This document shows positions 61,711 through 64,000 of a stretch of 64,000 nt of DNA, piece by piece. Location of the stretch: NCBI GenBank assembly GCA_023387935.1, contig JAEWHG010000077.1, positions 10,261 through 74,260 of the forward strand, given 5' to 3'. The stretch comes from Bacillota bacterium. GTDB taxonomy: Bacteria; Bacillota; Clostridia; Peptostreptococcales; Natronincolaceae. Numbering within the stretch: the stretch's first letter is position 1; the number at the start of each line of letters is the position of its first letter. The notes under the pieces were generated by a model that did no database searches, was not told where the DNA came from, and saw only the letters and a program-made list of their open reading frames with translations. Both the position numbers and the translations under genes were made by a program.

Positions 61711-62832
61711 ATGTCAAAAAGACCTAGAATAAGTGTACATAATAAATCCGATAAGCCTGATAATATTGTTATTAAGCAAAACCATCTTATTGAAAAATGT
61801 TTGGAAATTGAAAAACAGCTCCCTAGCTTTATGAAGGACTTTTCAATATACTTAAAAAACGGTGTGGCACTTTCTACTCGCTTAGCTTACTTAAGTGATA
61901 TACTATTCTTTTGCAAGTACTTGATTAGTGAAACAGATATCACTACCGCTGATGAACCTTATAAAATCACTACTGAAGATTTTAATAAAATTACTTCTAA
62001 AACGATTAATCGGTTTATTGGAGACTATTGCTCCAGATACACAATTAAAGATCATGATTCTATAAAAATTATGGAAAATGATAATAGAGCTTTAGGAAGA
62101 AAAAAATCTTCATTATCGGTACTATTTAAATTTCTCTATAGAGATGAAATTGTTAAAAATAATATTACGGATGGCTTTAATCCCATTAGACTACCTAAAC
62201 CTCAGCCAGATGCTATTAAAAGATTAGAGATTGACGAAGTAGCTATAATGCTAGATATAGTAAGCTCTGGGGAACATTTTACTGAAGGCGAGAGAAAATA
62301 TTGGGAAAAAACTAAATTAAGAGATAAGGCAATTCTTGTACTATTTGTTACATATGGCTTGCGTTTAAGTGAATTAGAACAATTAAATATTTCCTCCTTT
62401 AATTTTAACAGAGGAGAATTTAGAATTTATAGAAAGCGTGCTAAAGAAGTTGTTATGCCTATTAATAAGACCTGTGAAGCCGTAGTTAAAGATTATATAG
62501 AAAATGAGCGATCAGTCAATAGCTTATTAGATGATGAACATAAAGACGCATTATTTCTTTCCTTACAAAACAAACGTATGACAACAAGAGCCATTAGAAA
62601 TCTTGTGAAAAAGTATACGTCTATAGTACTTGGTACCAGCAGAGAAAATGGATATAGTCCTCATAAGCTAAGGGCTACTGCTGCTACTTCCCTAATTCAG
62701 CAAGGATTCTCCATATATGATGTTCAAAATCTCTTAGATCATGATAATGTAACAACAACTCAATTATATGCTGCACATAAGAAAAATGTAAAAAGAGAAA
62801 TTGTTAAAAATTTCGAATGGATTGAGGATTAA
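61711..62832 (+). CDS. Tyrosine recombinase, XerS-like
   Basis: A 373-residue recombinase with a long N-terminal core-binding domain (about 1-165) and a complete catalytic site: Arg in TYGLRLSEL, Lys in YRKRAKEVVMP, H-x-x-R in SPHKLRATAATSL, His in LLDHDNV and Tyr in TTQLYAAH. Length and layout resemble XerS (about 356). It lies directly before lexA, with 6 bases between its stop and the SOS box. The window also has XerD, so it may act on a second dif-like site or a different substrate. AAGGAG precedes ATG. Confidence 0.85.
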   Translation: MSKRPRISVHNKSDKPDNIVIKQNHLIEKCLEIEKQLPSFMKDFSIYLKNGVALSTRLAYLSDILFFCKYLISETDITTADEPYKITTEDFNKITSKTINRFIGDYCSRYTIKDHDSIKIMENDNRALGRKKSSLSVLFKFLYRDEIVKNNITDGFNPIRLPKPQPDAIKRLEIDEVAIMLDIVSSGEHFTEGERKYWEKTKLRDKAILVLFVTYGLRLSELEQLNISSFNFNRGEFRIYRKRAKEVVMPINKTCEAVVKDYIENERSVNSLLDDEHKDALFLSLQNKRMTTRAIRNLVKKYTSIVLGTSRENGYSPHKLRATAATSLIQQGFSIYDVQNLLDHDNVTTTQLYAAHKKNVKREIVKNFEWIED

Positions 62833-62838
62833 TTTTTT

Positions 62839-62852
62839 CGAACAAATGTTTG
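62839..62852 (+). promoter_or_regulatory. SOS (LexA) box
   Basis: CGAACAAATGTTTG at 62839-62852 fits the Gram-positive consensus CGAAC-N4-GTTCG with one mismatch. It overlaps the -35 of the lexA promoter (TTGATG 62850-62855, 17-base spacer, TATACT 62873-62878), as expected for autoregulation. Confidence 0.85.
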
Positions 62853-62913
62853 ATGTTTTAAAGGATGTATGATATACTTTATATATATAACAGTTATAGA
62901 GAGGAGTTTTGTA

Positions 62914-63534
62914 ATGTATGAGGATTTAAGTAATAAACAATTAGAAATACTTAACTACATGAAAATGGAAATAAATAAAAAAGGATATCCTCCCTCTGTA
63001 AGAGAAATATGCGAGGCTGTAGGCCTTAGATCTACTTCTACAGTTCATGGTCATTTATCTAAGCTAGAGGATAAGGGTTATATACGAAGGGACCCTACTA
63101 AACCAAGAGCAATTGAAATTTTAAGCAATGACCCTTTTAGTGATTTTTCTTATAATAAAGAAATGGTTAATGTACCTATCATAGGTAAAGTAACTGCAGG
63201 TCAGCCCATATTAGCTGTTGAAAATATTGAGGACACCTTCCCTCTTCCAATAGAATTCATAGATCATGGTAATACCTTCATATTAAATGTTAAAGGTGAT
63301 AGTATGATCGAAGCTGGTATACTGGATAATGATTATGTTGTAATTAGACAACAGTCAGTAGCCTCCAATGGAGATATAATAGTTGCTCTAATTGATGATG
63401 AAGCTACAGTAAAACGATTCTTTAAAGAAGCTGATCATATACGTCTACAACCAGAAAATAGTTTATTAGAACCTATAATACTTAAGGATGTCGTTATTCT
63501 TGGCAAAGTTACTGGAGTTTTTAGAAAATTATAA
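62914..63534 (+). CDS. lexA: SOS repressor LexA
   Basis: A 206-residue repressor: a winged helix N-terminal domain (about 5-65, [20 protein letters not shown]), an Ala-Gly cleavage site (VTAGQP, about 92-93), and a serine-lysine self-cleavage site (GDSMIEAG, Ser about 129; EATVKRFF, Lys about 167). ATG 62914 follows GAGAGGAG; the upstream in-frame ATG at 62869 lies within the promoter. It cleaves itself after RecA activation. Confidence 0.97.
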   Translation: MYEDLSNKQLEILNYMKMEINKKGYPPSVREICEAVGLRSTSTVHGHLSKLEDKGYIRRDPTKPRAIEILSNDPFSDFSYNKEMVNVPIIGKVTAGQPILAVENIEDTFPLPIEFIDHGNTFILNVKGDSMIEAGILDNDYVVIRQQSVASNGDIIVALIDDEATVKRFFKEADHIRLQPENSLLEPIILKDVVILGKVTGVFRKL

Positions 63535-63544
63535 TGCAGATACG

Positions 63545-63597
63545 AAAAGAAGGGTCTATCTTAATATTAAGGTACCCTTCTTTTTAATGCATATAAT
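63545..63597. terminator. Terminator between lexA and ynbB
   Basis: aaaagaagggt / acccttctttt (11 bp) with a long loop, A-run on one side and T-run on the other; it can serve both convergent genes. Confidence 0.8.
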
Positions 63598-63651
63598 TAT
63601 TTCGCAATATAATAAACTACCCTTTAATATCTACATAAAAACTATATAATC

Positions 63652-64000
63652 TTATATTGTTTGATTTGAATCAATTTTTTGTATGTTTTGCAGAGCAATT
63701 AAAGCGCCTAGTTTAGCATGCTCATATGTTAGCCCACCTTGATAATAAACAATATAAGGAGGTCTAATAGGAGCGTCCGCACTTAATTCTATAGATGAAC
63801 CCTGTATAAACGCACCAGCGGCCATAATTACTGGATCATTGTATCCTGGCATATCCCAAGGCTCTGGGTTAACAAAAGAATCTACTGGAGCGGCAGCTTG
63901 AATTCCTTTACAAAACGCAACTACCTTTTCTTTACTTCCTAGCTTAACCTGCTGTATAATATCACTCCTAATTTCATTATACTTAGGCTTTACTTCATAC
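63652..64000 (-). CDS. ynbB: Methionine gamma-lyase-family protein YnbB, 5' truncated
   Basis: C-terminal about 116 residues of the PLP-enzyme family annotated as aluminium-resistance protein or methionine gamma-lyase family (Bacillus ynbB). Seen: SFVNPEPWDMPGYNDPVIMA, quoted in part, FIQGSSIELSADAPIRPPY and VYYQGGLTYEHAK. The N-terminal part with the PLP lysine lies past the window edge. It is convergent with lexA; in Clostridia a ynbB-hfq-miaA-mutL order is common. Confidence 0.88.
   Translation of the reverse strand, partial: YEVKPKYNEIRSDIIQQVKLGSKEKVVAFCKGIQAAAPVDSFVNPEPWDMPGYNDPVIMAAGAFIQGSSIELSADAPIRPPYIVYYQGGLTYEHAKLGALIALQNIQKIDSNQTI

Noticed and set aside
1..64000. Transfer RNA, ribosomal RNA, CRISPR or insertion sequence
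   Set aside because: All intergenic gaps are short and AT-rich without cloverleaf-like or regularly spaced repeats, and no transposase was found.

Overview
The window is a contiguous, gene-dense stretch of an AT-rich, Gram-positive, endospore-forming anaerobe of the class Clostridia. The evidence is the sporulation genes (the whole spoIIIA operon, spoIVB, spo0A, spoIIM, ytfJ, two sporulation-type D-Ala-D-Ala carboxypeptidases), AGGAGG ribosome sites with frequent TTG/GTG starts, the DXP isoprenoid pathway (dxs, ispA, ispH), a ferredoxin-linked 2-oxoacid oxidoreductase (korDABC), and gene order shared with Bacillus and Clostridium. An Alkaliphilus-like or Peptostreptococcaceae-like member is my guess; nothing here fixes the genus. 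Almost all genes lie on the + strand; recX, an XRE-cupin regulator, one unknown gene and the truncated ynbB lie on the - strand.

Layout. 1-1.7 kb: comFB, efp and an acidic zinc-ribbon protein. 1.8-7.2 kb: spoIIIAA-AH. 7.2-19.8 kb: the classic chain asp23(yqhY)-nusB-xseA-xseB-ispA-dxs-tlyA-argR-recN-spoIVB-spo0A, with a TsaD-like paralogue where Bacillus has folD, and without accBC. 19.8-20.9 kb: a small scar-like region with an exonuclease remnant, a perfect 30-bp palindrome, a small tyrosine recombinase and a dif-like half-site. 20.9-28.2 kb: recX, a steA-steB-glycosyltransferase-MraY-like envelope cluster, DUF3866, nudF, spoIIM. 28.3-36.1 kb: xerD-deoB-punA-punA paralogue-pdp (nucleoside salvage), dacF, scpAB. 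36.2-40 kb: XRE-cupin regulator, DUF2953-ytfJ pair, a MazG-like enzyme, a second D,D-carboxypeptidase. 40.2-46.7 kb: a two-gene flavin/iron-sulfur system, rluB, GNAT, mnmM(ytqB), a carboxyltransferase subunit, and an unknown zinc-hook protein. 47.1-50.8 kb: korDABC plus an RpiR regulator. 50.9-56.4 kb: a histidine phosphatase, a YhiN-type flavoprotein, cmk-plsC, ispH-rpsA. 56.5-64 kb: a lone cheR, three tandem M42 peptidases, a MerR protein, an XerS-like recombinase, SOS-controlled lexA and the end of ynbB.

No rRNA, tRNA, CRISPR, prophage or insertion sequence was seen. The most unusual signals are: (i) two copies of a structured hairpin element with identical spacing and compensatory changes in the outer stem, one directly upstream of nudF and one near the mazG-like gene; (ii) a second trimeric PNP paralogue whose base-specificity residues match MTA phosphorylase rather than PNP; (iii) a cysteine-rich PyrK-like reductase paired with an orphan flavoprotein; (iv) three non-identical M42 peptidases in one overlapping operon; and (v) the recombinase scar downstream of spo0A.
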